Shown: one piece after another, positions 30,001 through 42,182 of the stretch
Layout: every line of letters starts with the position of its first letter
Position numbering within the stretch: position 1 is the stretch's first letter
Origin: Piezodorus guildinii
Taxonomy: Eukaryota; Arthropoda; Insecta; Hemiptera; Pentatomidae
Assembly (NCBI GenBank): GCA_023052935.1
Contig: CM041297.1
Coordinates: 94,085,521-94,149,520 of the forward strand
Reading direction: 5' to 3'
Length of the DNA stretch: 64,000 nt
Made by a program: the position numbers and the translations under genes
The notes under the pieces: model-generated
The model's database searches: none
The model's input: the letters and a program-made list of their open reading frames with translations, nothing else
Told to the model about the DNA's origin: nothing

Positions 30001-33000
30001 TAAGGTTATACCCTATTGAAAATTGAACAGCACACATCCCTGTTCTTACGATCACAAATAATATAGTCTTTATAATTTACTTATAGTAGCCTCTATCAGG
30101 TTCTAATTACAGATATTATTAGAAATATATTTCATTAAAATAAATATTACCTTGAAACCCTGACCAACTCCTCCTAACACATTTTCGATTGGTACTGGAA
30201 CATTGTCATAATAAACTTCAGTAGTATTTGAACATTTGATTCCCATTTTTTTTTCTGGAGGACCACTTGAGACTCCACCAAACGCCCTCTCAACAATGAA
30301 AGCTGTTACTTTATCAATGTCTTTTCCTAGAACAAAATAATTTATAATTATTAAAATTAACTTCATTTGTAAAAAGAATATCTAATGAAATATTAATCTC
30401 ATAACTTTTATCAAAACAATGCCTTGATCTATAGCAACTAAACCCATTTTTGTATAAATCAACTACCTGAACATTTACAACTCATGAATGGTAATGGGGT
30501 CAGTACATATAGGGATTTGTACTGTTTTTAGGTCAACATCCGTGCGATGAGGTGATTAGGCCGAGATCACGTTGAGCTACCAGGTTTTTCCCTATTCTAG
30601 GAATCTACTTTATAGAGGCTGGGCTTGTTCCAGGAGGTTTTGCATACCACAGGATCGCCTCTGGCTGAAATGACGGAATAAATAATATTCTGCCACAGCC
30701 GAGATTCAAACCAAGGACCACGCTACTCTCATAAAGCAATAACAGATTATTTTAAATATAAAGGGCTTTTTACCTGTTTTGGAGTCTTTTACAGTGGTCT
30801 GAGCAAATACAGTCATAATTTCAGCAATGCCTCCGTTACTGATCCAAATTTTGCTACCATTCAAGAGGTAATGTTTACCGTCTGGTGATAAGGTTGCTCT
30901 GGTTCTATTAAAATTAAATCATTATTAATTAAACATCTAATATAATGTAAGCATTAAATAATCTTAAAAAAAAAAAAAAATAAATAAAAAGGACAATTTG
31001 TTCTTTCACATTTGTTGAGAGTTAGTATGGTTATTGAGATCTAATGCTTCGGCAACAGGGGTAAGAAAGTTTAGAATTATTATTGACAATTAAACTGCAG
31101 TGCAATTATTGATTCTAAATATCTCAAAAAATATCCAATAATAACTGATTTCATAAGACTCTTATTGTGTAGTAATAAAAACAGTGGCATAGGTATCCTG
31201 AATAGAAGAAAAAAAGGTTTGTTTTTAATCCTTTTAATTTCAAACATAATTTTAAATTTAAAAAGATATGTTAATCTATTATAAAAAACATTCAATGAAC
31301 AAATAAAAAAATATTAATGAATATATAATTACTGTAAATATAATGAATACAATCATTGACGAAAATTTTGCTTTTCTTTTTACTGGTTCCTTAAAACATC
31401 CTTCATAAGGAAAATTAAATAATAATAAAAATTCACGAATGTAACTCAAAATTAATAAAAACCTCTTAAATATAATAGTCTTTTGAACGCTTTATCCAAT
31501 GCTGACTTGATGACTGCCTTCTCCCCCCCCCAATCCAATGCAGACTTGAATCTTCTATGGTTTGTTTGTTGTGAATTTATTTATCCTCACTTTATGATAC
31601 TATGGCTAATCGGAGGATGCTAGAGAGGGAGCCCTACCCTAAATTTTTCCTACCCAGGTTTAATTAGAATAGGGATCTTAGACGAGTACCTGAACAGAGG
31701 AGGCTCAGGACCACAATTTAACGCCCCCTCCTAAGTAAGGCATAATCAAGGATTTTTTACTACCTTTAAAAAATCCTAGGTCCATCTGCCAAGTTTGATC
31801 CAGAAAGCTGTTTATACTAGCGATTGTACCACATATCTGGGCTCACATTTTATTTTGTACTAAAAAGAATATTTAAAAATAATTGTTTATAAGCCCTACA
31901 GTAAAATGTAACCATTATACTATGTATTACCTCAATATTTCAAGCTATCTTTTAAAAGGATTAATGTTAGTAGGGGCATCAATAAATTAGGACCATGCGA
32001 TTTCTTGAAAAACTAATAAAACACTCTTGAGGAAAAAAAAAATGTTCTTGCATCACGGATAATTATTTTTGGAAAGCCTGAAATAAGATTAATTTAGTGA
32101 AAAGGAAAATCAATAATAACAGAAATTAACATTAAAATATTATAAATTAGTTGCTATTTTAATAATGAAGTATTCAAAAATAATACAATATCACCAGGAT
32201 ATAAATTATTTTGTTATAAGTTTGTGAAACAAAAGTTCGCATTAAAAAGTACTTAAAATACAAGGAAGGAATATATAATAGAGAAAGTGCAATATTTTTT
32301 AAAATGTTTATGGAACATTATATATAGATATATTCATATATATTTCATATGACAATCCTTTTTTGGCTCCTTCATTGGCAATGTTTATTTTAATTTTAAT
32401 CATGTAATTATTTCTTTTCCAAAAATAGTTAGGATTATTTAATATTATGTTCAATTTGGGAAAAATAACTTTAAATATAAGAGAAAATTATCAATATTTA
32501 ATATTTTAAAATCAAATTTAAATGTTGTGGTTTCAAATTATTTTATTTTATTATTTATTTATTTTTTTGACAGGAGCAACCGAAGGTATTTAACAGTTAA
32601 AATTTTTGAACTGAGAACTGTACCTGATTGATCCAGCATCACTTCCAGATGATGGTTCCGTGAGGCAGAATGCGGCATACTCTTTTCCAGTTGAAACCCT
32701 AGGTAAGTACTTGGCCTTCTGTTCTGGGTTTCCGAAAAGTAAGATACCCTAAAATTGAAAACAATTTTATAACAAATTTTTATATATTATTTCCAAGACA
32801 CAATATAGTAATCATGATTATGAATAAAGCAGAGGTATGGCATAGAATGTATATATTAAGTAATAGTGCAGATTTTTAATCTTCCATGTAACTCATAAGT
32901 AATTATCTCTAAAATGTTTAACTTAATTTGTTTTAATAAAAAAAGAAAACCTCCATAATTATACAATCAATACAGACTTCCCCTCTTCCATTAATTCAAA

Positions 33001-33052
33001 ATGAGGAAGGCTAAAGTTGTATTAATAACAATAAAAACACTAAAAGCCTTAA

Positions 33053-33128
<76 letters not shown>

Positions 33129-36100
33129 TTGGTTTATTTATTGGATAACTTAATTTTTTTTTTTATATCACAGCTTAACCTATTTGATCAGATTCATCAT
33201 AGAATCATATATGGGCCATCGATTATCAAAAAATTATGTTTTATCAACATATTTTGCTAGAAAATTAGATTAAAACAGGTTTTATTCCAAACCAAATAAG
33301 TATTAATAAGAATTCAAGGTATTAAAATACAATGCAATAGAACAGGAAATCTCAATAAAAATAAATTGTAGAGGGAAAAAAATTCCGTGTAAGAAATATT
33401 TAAATACCATAATGTTTCAACTTTATAACGTATCTTTTAAAATATTTAATAAATTTATGAAAAAATAGGGGAAAAAAATGAATAGACAAGAAAAGGATCG
33501 TAGATAGAATTTTTTAATATTAAATAAAAAATTTCTTTATGTATTATAAGGAGTAATGTTCCTAATTTTATTCTTTTTTGGATTAGAATTATTCTTTTAA
33601 ACCACTAGCATAACCCATATATTTTATTCTAAAATAAAAAGTATAGCAAATATTGAAGAAATGTCATTTGTATTATTTCTATTTAGTTTAAAGGATATTC
33701 CTAAATATCTTTTCTAAATATAATTCTACTTGGGATTTTTATACTAAATAATTTGTTTTTAAAAATATTTTTATAATTATTTAATTCTATTTAAAGATTA
33801 AATGCAAGTGCAACTCTCTGTCCATCAAGATTATTGACGATGCAAATATACTTGGCACAAAACGTACAAGAAATCTATTCTTAAAGTAACAAGCACTATT
33901 TACGGTTTAAGATACACTTGAAGGTTCAATATCTTAATTTAACAATTAACATACATACATAAGCATTTATAAATACACACACATAACTTCTTAATATATG
34001 TTTTATATATAACTTTTATAACCATATAGCTTGATTCACAGTTATCTAGATCCATCTCATTTTTTGTATTACAAAGTTATATAACATTATGAATAAATAT
34101 CTTCTTAAAGAATAATAGTTTAAATCATTCTTTCCTAGGATAATAAACATCAAAAAATTCGATAATGGAATTTCAAATTATTTAAAAATCATACTGGTTA
34201 AACATAAACAGATAGAAAGGATTTATATAAGATGATAAAAAGCTCATTTTGAAATAACAGAATATGATCAAGTTATATATTTGACAGTAAACTGGAAAAT
34301 AATTAACAGCAGTGTGAAATCTTGAAATAAAAAGATTCATCACTCATTAAAAAAAGAAGACTTAATTATAATATATTTATTAAGGAATTTATTCCTAAAG
34401 ATACTTTTATACTTCATTTTTATAAACATGCATAAATAACGCATATATGAATAATATGCAAAGGAAAAAAATCTTTAAAAAAGATATATTTTTCCAACAT
34501 ATAAGCTTGAGAAAATACTAAACAAATCAATAGTACTAAGTCAACAACCTCTTGCAATTGTAATCAAACAGTAATAAATATTAATAATATGATAATTGAA
34601 AAACTAAACTTATATTTATTTTATAATTTCAAAACATACCAAAAAGTATATAAACTAGATGTTTGTCAGATCCATGGAATCAAAACATTAAACTACATTA
34701 ATTCTCTCTTTATTTTTATTATTTGTTTTTATTACGTTATTTCATAGATTTTTCATTATAAGCTAAACACTAGCTATAAATTAGTAATGTATGAATTACC
34801 TTGAAGCCAATGGACTGGTGAGCACCAAGAGTGATTCCAACACCTAAATCATGAGCACCAACTATCTCTACAAGCCTAGCATATTGCGAGTTAGTGAGGC
34901 CTAGACCACCGTATTCTTGGGGCACCTGCAGCGAAAAAGCACCCAAATCCCACAAACCTTCAAGAGTATGAGGTTCAACAGCTGAACCATCATCATTTTT
35001 TTCTGGATTGTTTACTTCCTAAAAAAAAAAAAAAAAAAAAAAAAAATAGTTAATAGAATAAATTGTATTTTTTGTTAATTTTAACTACAGAAAGCATAAA
35101 TAAAATATAAAAAAAAGTAGGTGAAACCTTTAAACTTATCTAAATTATGCAATATACACATAAAGGAAAAAAAAGCTTTCAAGGAGAAAGCTTATCTCTA
35201 GATTTTACTTTTACAAGTAACTTTTTTTTCAGCACTATATTTATTTTTATCATAAAAACAATAAAATAAAATTTTAATGCTAAAATGATGGATACAGAAA
35301 AAAGGAAATTTAATGTCTTAGTTAATGTTACATAGTCAATCCAAAGCAGGTCAAATGGCAAATCATATTTATAGGAAAACAACATTAATCTGACATTATC
35401 AAGAAAGGGTGCGAGAGAAAAAAAAAAGAAAAGAGTATAACAATCAATAATAACATAAAATAAAAAAAATATGTTAATTTAATATTGATGGAACTTACTT
35501 CAAAGAATTTTTGGACAGGATCAATAAGCATCTTAAGATTTTCAGTTAACTCTTCAGTCAGTACTTCGGGATAGGGGAAGACTTGGGCGGGTTGTACAAC
35601 ACCTCGGAATAGATTCATCATAAAAGACATATTTTCTTTGGGGCCACTCTTAGGCTCTTCTTTAGGTTGAGCAGCTGCAGATGCAAGCTGCCTAAAATTT
35701 GCAGAAATGATAACAATGTTTATAAATATAGTTGATAGATTAATAATTGTTTGTTAACCTAATTTTATAAAACCTATTTAGCATGGTTTTTGAAAGATGG
35801 CTGTCTGGAAATGAGCAATTAGCTTTGAAAACAAATTGTTACCCACTTATAATCAAATTGATTTTAAAATCAATCAAATAGATTTTTTAAAGCCCGTAAA
35901 TCAAAAATTTACTATCACAGATATCTTATTAAGAAAAAAACATTTTCTTTCATATCATAATAATAAAGTGGGAATTATTTTGATTGAAACTTTTAAAAAA
36001 ATGTTGACACTAATATAAAATTTAGATTATAATACTAATATAAAAATATTGATAACCCCCTTCCAAAAAAATGTTGAAACAGGGTAAGTCAATTAAAATA

Positions 36101-36965
36101 ATGAAAAATAAACATAATCAGATGCAGTTAAATGTGGGCACATAAATTAAGCTTAATTATTAAAAAAAAAAACAAAAAAACAAAACAAGCTAAGCAGTCA
36201 TTAAAAAAGAAATAGAAAGGAAACTTTCTGGCCAACATTATCCCTAAAAGATTTTAATAAAGTGTAATTTTTGTTCACAATATCTTAAATGTACATTAAC
36301 AAACTTTAACTGAATATATTTTTAAATTTAAATAACAGAGTAAACTTGCTCTATATTAATCTAAATCTATGTTGTTCTTAATGACCAGCACAGACAAAGC
36401 AAATAAATGTATTAAATACGCTGTCAATATTTGAAGGAACAAGGAATCCTTAACATAAATTTATTTTAAGTCAAAGTAATAACTTTACACTTGGATGAAT
36501 TGAACTAAACATTGGTAATTTTAAAATACAAAATTAAAGCTGGAACTTTTAAGCTCGTTTATGTTATTCAATTAAAATATTATAAGGAAACTGTTGAGAT
36601 TGAATGAACATTAAAAAAAAGGGTAGTATTTGACATTAGACTTTTTGCCAAAACTATAAATAAGTCAAAGATGGCTTGTTTTCAAAAGAACTTAAGGAAT
36701 AAAAACTTGAGGCTTAAGACAACTGACAAAGATGTAAATAACCCATATAAGTATTTTATAAAATCTGAAACTTACACTGATAACTTAGTATTACAAAAAA
36801 AGAAGGATTTATTTAAGGTTAATATATAAAACACCTTTTAATCAAATCTTAAACATAAATTATATAATATGTATATACATACCTTTCATTAAGCCTTTTG
36901 AGCAACTTAAGCATGTTGGCTTCATTTCTAAGTTGTGAAAATTTGTTGAAACTGAGCTTAAACAT
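24046..36965 (-). CDS. ACADVL: Very long-chain acyl-CoA dehydrogenase, mitochondrial
   Basis: This FAD enzyme does the first step of mitochondrial beta-oxidation of long-chain acyl-CoAs at the inner membrane, passing electrons to ETF. Ten exons on the minus strand: 36965-36883, 35691-35499, 35018-34800, 32748-32624, 30904-30774, 30326-30151, 28923-28660, 26653-26485, 26232-25832, 24183-24046. They join in phase to 1899 nt, 632 residues (human: 655). The start gives a basic, Ser/Asn-rich presequence. Landmarks: [53 protein letters not shown] (acyl-CoA/FAD signature), [39 protein letters not shown], and [11 protein letters not shown] with the catalytic glutamate. The extra C-terminal domain that marks VLCAD off from shorter family members, and lets it bind the membrane, is present (exons 9-10). 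ACAD9 is the main alternative but fits less well. Confidence 0.96.
24241..24926. mobile_element. Old foldback (inverted repeat) in the last ACADVL intron
   Basis: The left arm begins CAAGGAGGGGATACC and the right arm ends GGGATCGTCTCCTTG. The arms of about 290-300 bp pair along most of their length with many substitutions: AGATTTTGATAAA/ATCATCAAAATC, TAATATCTCTAGTTCT, ATAATCTCATCAAAAC. The centre near 24550-24595 is unpaired. No protein is encoded; it looks like an aged MITE or foldback. Confidence 0.7.
26821..26873. repeat. Short perfect-arm hairpin in ACADVL intron 7
   Basis: CAGCATGTCTAGTGGAAA is followed by about 15 nt and then TTTCACTAGACATGCTG: 17-18 bp arms with a single-base difference. 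Confidence 0.8.
27600..27960 (+). mobile_element. LINE ORF2 C-terminal fragment, frameshifted, in ACADVL intron 7
   Basis: Plus-strand frames hold a tryptophan-spaced LINE tail: [48 protein letters not shown]. After a stop and frame change at about 27827, the knuckle-like [14 protein letters not shown] follows. The pattern [10 protein letters not shown] ... HIIIECP is common in the post-RT region of non-LTR elements. It runs antisense to ACADVL and is clearly dead. Confidence 0.7.
29444..29536. repeat. Nested hairpin in ACADVL intron 6
   Basis: The outer arms are TATTGGAAGGAATT and AATTCCTTCCAGTAAT. The inner stem is AACAACTATAAATAGT, GGAT, ACTATTTAGTTGTT at 29486-29519. The outer right arm and its flank (CCAGTAATTCTC...GTCAACT) recur at about 307-345 in the Rad21 intron, so this is a dispersed repeat. 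Confidence 0.6.
30500..30745 (-). mobile_element. SINE family 3 (tRNA-derived) in ACADVL intron 5
   Basis: Minus-strand copy. It matches the family 3 copy at 46722-47000 in the body (CAACATCCGTGCGATGAGGT, GGTTTTTCCC) and in the tRNA-like head with GTTTGAATCTCGGCTGTGGC. It is same-strand with ACADVL and lies in an intron of only 447 nt. Confidence 0.75.
31565..31848 (-). mobile_element. SINE family 1 copy in ACADVL intron 4
   Basis: It has the family body in minus orientation (ATGATACTATGGCTAATCGG, GAGTACCTGA, AAAAAATCCTAGG) and a degraded head. I see no clear target-site duplication, so it is older. Confidence 0.75.
33087..33123. repeat. Poly(A) plus (AT)n tract in ACADVL intron 3
   Basis: A long A run at about 33054-33087 leads straight into (TA)n. 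Such A-to-AT transitions often mark an old retroelement tail, but no element body is recognisable upstream. Confidence 0.8.
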
Positions 36966-37154
36966 TTTGATAAGTTAAAGTATTTACAAAACGATTAAAA
37001 CTGGATATTAAAAAGTAATTAAGGGATCGTTATAAGTGAAGACCGGAGATTATGACAAGATTATTAAACTTCCTGAGAGAGAAATAACTGAGAACCGTCC
37101 TTGGATGATAAAACTGAGAATGAACTCTGTCTACCTTGTCATGTAGCAATAGTA

Positions 37155-37166
37155 GGTCACATGACC
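37155..37166. promoter_or_regulatory. Palindromic E-box GGTCACATGACC upstream of ACADVL
   Basis: A perfect 12-bp palindrome lies 190 bp upstream of the ACADVL ATG. Its core TCACATGA matches the M-box/CLEAR-type site preferred by MiT/TFE and USF-like bHLH-zip factors. These control lysosomal, mitochondrial and lipid-use genes in animals. Function here is inferred from position and sequence only. Confidence 0.45.
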
Positions 37167-37169
37167 ACT

Positions 37170-37882
37170 TGCTAGAGGTTATCAGGCCCTGTCGTTCTAG
37201 TTGGAGCTGTTCGATTGTACTTTAGCGCCAGTTTTTTTAAATACGGGCAAAGTATACTGTTAAATTAGTTGTCCATAGTTTTATCGTTTATAGAAATAAT
37301 AAAATGCAATATTATTAAGATATAGAATTAATATTATATTATGAACATTTAATTATTACATCTCCCCCAGGGCTGTAATTAAGAAATAGGTAATTTTGTA
37401 ATGCATCTATAATTGCATAAATCGTATTTATCCAGGAGGAGTATTATCGCGATTATTAAAAAGAAATTTCAGCTCAAAATACAAAATATTTAATTACGTT
37501 TTAGACGTGCAATGTTTCTGCTTATCAACTGTTGGAATTATTTTCGTTTAACTAGATTAATCTAACGCGTCCAATGCAGGACATACGGACATCTACCACT
37601 ATAATTTCTGCTTGTATTGTGCTGTTACTTCCAAAAGTGTCGTAGCTAACCCGTGCTCCGTTAAAATACACTGTAATTCAGCTTCTTACTTCAAAAGAGC
37701 AGCCCTCATGAAAACCCCAAACGTGGGTCTAAACGTTGTTTATTAAACAGTTTTACACTATTTGTTAATGTTTTTTTGCCGCCACCTGAATAATCTCATT
37801 CTTTATAATCTCCATAATATAATATTTCATAATCTCATCCTTTATCACACGGTCAACTATTTAATCTTCAATAAAGTTTTTC
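37170..37882. other. Intergenic DNA with a degenerate hammerhead-like block
   Basis: No gene is seen. At about 37707-37746 the order CCCTCATGA, ACCC, GTGGGT, TAAACGTTG resembles the motif at 3839-3877 with key core changes (TCATGA for TGATGA, TAAAC for GAAAC). It is followed by TTTATTAAACAGTTTTAC, a context reminiscent of retroelement terminal repeats. Confidence 0.35.
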
Positions 37883-38130
37883 ATTGTTTATTCCTTTAAG
37901 GTCACTTGATGCTATTGTGGTTGATCGGACGATGCTACAGTAGGAGTCCTATATTTTGCCTATCCATGTTTAATAATGATATAGATCTTTTACGAGCACC
38001 TGATATATATAGCACAGGCTCAGGACCACCTTTTTTCGTCCCTTCCGAAGGACGGCATAACTATGGATGTTTTACCCTCATTAAACAATCCTAGGTATAT
38101 CTGCAAGGTTTGAACCCACGATCTTGAACA
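37883..38130 (-). mobile_element. SINE family 1 copy
   Basis: Minus-strand family 1 body (GACGATGCTACAGTAGGAGT, CCTTCCGAAGGACGGCATAA) with a B-box-like GGTTTGAACCCACGA head. Its 3' part belongs to the tandem duplication that follows. Confidence 0.75.
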
Positions 38131-38478
38131 TACTTTAATAAAGTTTTATTTATTTCTCCAGAAAAAACTGGGAAAATCAACTAAAGTAAGTATTTTTCAT
38201 GATAAAAAAATAAAAATAAAAATCTATTTATAATTCGTCTGTGTAAATGTTACACCCTCTATCATCGAAGGACGGCATAACTATGGATGTTTTACACCCA
38301 TTAAACAATCCTAGGGGCATCTGCAAGGTTTGAACCCACAATCTTGGACATAATTTAATAAAGTTTTATTTATTTAACAAGAAAAAACTGGGAAAATCAA
38401 CTAAAGCATTTTTCATAATAAAAAATAAATTTATAAAAATCTATTTGTAATTCGTCTATGTAAATGTTACACCCTCTA
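38047..38478. repeat. Tandem duplication of about 219 bp (SINE head plus flank)
   Basis: GAAGGACGGCATAACTATGG occurs at 38047 and again at 38266. In both copies it is followed by the SINE head, TTTAATAAAGTTTTATTTAT, AAAAACTGGGAAAATCAACT and TGTAAATGTTACACCCTCTA. The duplication happened after the SINE inserted; the two units differ by scattered changes. Confidence 0.85.
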
Positions 38479-39599
38479 TCCAGTGAAATGTTTTTCATTT
38501 TATCTGCTCAAATGTTTTTCATCTAATAATATTTGTTATTCTTATTTATCTTTACTGATTTTACATTATATAATTTAGGAGTAGTCTGGGACGAGCAACC
38601 TTTGAACTATTGTATATGACATGATTTAATTCAATATTTTTACACATCAATTTTTTCTTCTCTTTTGAGCCTCTTAATGTTGAGTGCCTCCAAGCTTACC
38701 AAGTGTCTAGGTAATAATACTGTTTTTATTGAATTTATTAATTTTCTAAAGGAATTAAGTTAGAAAAAAAAAAAAAAGTTATATTTTTTAACTATAGATA
38801 AACATCGTTACAAAAGTGTGATTTCACAAAAAAAAAATCCTTGAACAGAAGTGCATTATACTACAGTTTTGAAAAAAAAAATGTTTGACTGATCGAAATT
38901 TAAAAAAAAATATTAATTTTTCCTATTAAAATATCCACAAAATAAATCGGAATAATTTTTTTTTACGTTTAAAATTCCGGCTATTTGACTCCCTATCTTC
39001 TTATTACCGTAATTCGTATAAATAATGAAAATTATATGCTAACTACATAATTCAAGATGAAAAATAGTTCTTATTCAAATAAATTCATTTGTTTGTTTGA
39101 TTTTCCACTCAGCTTGGCTAGATTGAAAAATTCTGATTACATTGTTTTTTTTTTACAACTCCACTAATCAGTTTCCCTGAGGGTCGCAGACAATGCCCAG
39201 GGAGTCAGTAAGATGCCATTGGAAAAATGTATTCAATAACCTTGATAACAATTATTTATGAAGCCTTGGCTTGTAAAAAAAATAACTAACTCATTAAATT
39301 ACTCGAGGTAACTGATAGTAAATAGGTGACCTATATTATGTTTATAAATTTTAGTAATAAACTGGGAACAATGTTTTACAGATTGTGGCCATTTCTTAGA
39401 GCTTGTGTCTAGATTATTCCATCTTGTTATCTTTAACAATTTATTTCGATCGCTTTGACTTAATATTTGATCCATTACTTCAACAACAAAAGGTTTCTCT
39501 TAGTCGGATGTGCCTTAAAATTAATACAATGATTTGGAATATGTACTGTATCATTTCAGGATATATAAATATTCAGTTTTTTTAAAACCCTTTACTTGT

Positions 39600-40165
39600 T
39601 TATTTTTACATTGAAATAATTTTATTTTCATATTTTATTGAATTTTACAACTGTATATTAACATAAATACAATAAGTAAAAGTGTTTAATTATAATTAAG
39701 AGCGTAAAAGGCTTGTGAAGAAACTACCCAGCGGTAGTACTTCGATGTTGGGCTCTATGTCAAAGGTTCAAACCTGCTGGTGGTCCTAGGATTTTTTAAT
39801 GGGGGGTATAAATCCTTAGTTATGCCGTCCTTCGGAGGGAACGTTAAAAGGTGGTCCCGAGCCTGTGCGATGTCAGGTACTCGTTAAAGATCCCTATCCT
39901 AATAAAATCTGGATAGACAAAATTTAGTAGCATCGTCCGATTAGCCTCAGTAGCATAAAGTGACGTTAAATAAACAAACAAGCTTCGATGTTTTTTTAAG
40001 TAAGTAGATCCCGAGGCCATCTTCTTTTTAATCGCTTCGGAGGGTTGTCAGGAATATGTGAGGTTATTAGGTTGCGGACAAGAGGGTTTATATGGGTTGG
40101 GAGTTTGGAATTAACAGTGGTATATCTGGTACGAGATTTAAATCTAGAATCGCGTTTTTACGGTT
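39600..40165 (-). mobile_element. Jockey-type LINE 3' end, interrupted by a SINE
   Basis: Outside the SINE at 39750-39982, the minus-strand sequence matches the LINE fragment at 50182-50845. The 3' UTR is AT-rich with a hairpin ACTACC-CAGC-GGTAGT (39723-39738). The end of ORF2 encodes a PDNPPKRLKRRWPRDL-like basic tail, now frameshifted. No RT domain remains. Confidence 0.75.
39750..39982 (+). mobile_element. SINE family 1 copy, 5'-truncated, inserted in a LINE
   Basis: It lacks the A-box part of the head and starts in GGGCTCTATG before the B-box. A 10-bp duplication CTTCGATGTT flanks it at 39740-39749 and 39983-39992. The site lies right beside the LINE 3' UTR hairpin. Confidence 0.85.
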
Positions 40166-41280
40166 GAGGAAGGAGATTTTTTAGTATGCTTTGGATTCAA
40201 ATTAAACATGAACTTAGTAACTTTCAAAAAGAACTACAATAATCTAACGCGCGATTTTTAGAATTTAGGAAGTCTTTGCCATTAAAACTTCTTTAATAAG
40301 GTTCCACTATACCATTGAATTCATTATATACTATATCATTGAAATCGAATTTGAATTAATAAATATATACATATGAGTGGTAGCTCGAGCGACTTTATTA
40401 TTATTAAGATTGATTACTGATAGAGTACTTTTCCTCTTTGGCTATGTTAAGGAACGAAAATAAATTTTAAAGAGTTAAATTAACACAATTATTCAGATCA
40501 CGGTATGAATTATTTATCAACCTTGGATTTTTAATGACTAACAACGATGTTGTTAACATATTCATTATTATTACATTGGAATTTTTAAAACTGTGTAGTT
40601 CGGTGAGGAAAGTCAGATTTTCAGAGGGAATGCTAACAAATATTGATTTAGATTGTTTAACTTCCCCTTTTAAAAGGAATGGTTTAGAAACAATAACAGA
40701 GTGTGAAAAGAACCTTAAGAGATAAATGGATTCCCATTTCTTTCATTAGATAGTCACAGTATATTTTTTGTTTTCTTTTACAAAAGATAGTTTAGCAATA
40801 TGTGTTTTCGTTGTATCTCTATCTAACAACAACATGAATCCTAAATTGTATTCTAATAAAGCTAATAAGAAAATAAGCAATGAAACAATTAAAACACACA
40901 TTTTAATTATTTCCTAACTCTTTCTGTTTTTAAATTTATACAAATTTCTTTCCCTTCATGCCTGCATACAATTATCCAATATATGATTTCCGTTTTCTCA
41001 CTTCTTTTCTATCATTTTAATGAACATTTAACGCTTCAATTCGCACTGGTTTGAGATGCTGTTACGGATAGCTAGAGGTGGATTGATTTAGTTAAGGATG
41101 ATAATGTTATCATATTTTTTTATAGTGTCAGCATACTTTGTGAGCAGACGATCGATAATGCATTGTGTGATTCAATTTAAGGTATTCAAAAGTTTTTAAA
41201 TAGATGTACTATGACCACTATTCACAAGAAACAGTGGGATCTGAAACTTTTTGGTCTCCTGTAAATAAATATTCTTTCTT
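40166..41280. other. Intergenic DNA, nothing recognised
   Basis: No gene, SINE head or transposase is seen. The 63-codon open frame at 40534-40725 has no recognisable family. Confidence 0.5.
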
Positions 41281-41284
41281 CTTC

Positions 41285-41615
41285 TCCTTTTAGGTATTAC
41301 AGGAGTGTCTTACGTGAAAGCTCTGCAAGACCTGGGAAAGTTTGTATTGTTTTATTTTCTTAGTATTTTTTGCTATTGTTTTGTATTTGTTTGTTATGTA
41401 AAAAAGGAGTTGTTATCTGAATGAGATAAGAAAATCAAAAAGGAGTCACTTATATACTTGGTAGACTGCAGTAATCATTTTTGGTGCTGGCGAAAAGAAC
41501 CATTGTTGCCTGGAACTGAGGGTTGTATCAACGTTCCTCACGGCTGATTTTAGGTTATCGGAATACAAAATAACCTAATATGTAAATGCAGTTATGAACT
41601 ATTTTTTCAAAATAG
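41285..41615 (+). repeat. Two-copy dispersed repeat, copy 1
   Basis: About 320 bp that recurs at 47080-47395 in the same orientation. Shared blocks: ATTACAGGAGTG, CTTACGTGAAAGCTCTGCAA, AAAAAAGGAGTTGTTATCTG, TTGCCTGGAACTGAGGGTTG, CTAATATGTAAATGCAGTTA. Read on the minus strand it has a B-box-like patch near the GGTTG segment, so it may be SINE-related. No coding evidence. Confidence 0.7.
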
Positions 41616-42079
41616 TTCCTCCTCCCTCAAAATAAGTTATAAGAATTAATAAGATTATTCCTAGAGTTAGCCAAATAAGGTGTTTTGAACTTGTGAATGC
41701 CTATCGTGGAGGTGATACAGGTTTAAGGAAGGACTGACTCAATATGTTGACAATATATAGATTAGAAACAATTAATGGTGGGGGTCCAAAAAAAATAACA
41801 GTTATGTATATTTGAAATATATAATATTTCTAGCGAACAGATAAAAGAAACAATTAATTATTATTTACAATGGGGAAATATTATACATTAAAAATCAAAA
41901 ATAACATTTGAAGCCAAGAAAAACAAAAATGTTATGAATTTTTCTTCTCAAAAAATAATGTTATTTTCAAAATAATAAAAAATAACTTCATAGAAAACAA
42001 AATTTGGTTAGTAAACAGTTGTTTTCATTCATTCAAAGTTAGATATCTAAAATTGAAATCTTCCTCCCATACATACTTC

Positions 42080-42182
42080 CTTATCATCCAGTCCTACCTC
42101 ACTGACAGATCCTTCAAAGTAAATCATAATAATTCCTATTCATCCATTTTTAGTCAGTTTGCTGGTATTCCTCAAGCCAGTA
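42080..42182 (+). mobile_element. Jockey-type reverse transcriptase fragment
   Basis: The frame from 42080 reads QSYLTDRSFKV, then SYSSIF and AGIPQAS. This is the segment of jockey-like reverse transcriptases just before the catalytic YADD block (usually ...AGVPQGS). Nothing recognisable follows, so this is an isolated remnant. Confidence 0.8.

Noticed and set aside
24046..36965. ACAD9 as the identity of the minus-strand dehydrogenase
   Set aside because: The segment identities around [20 protein letters not shown] and the C-terminal domain fit VLCAD better from memory of the families; a tree would be decisive.
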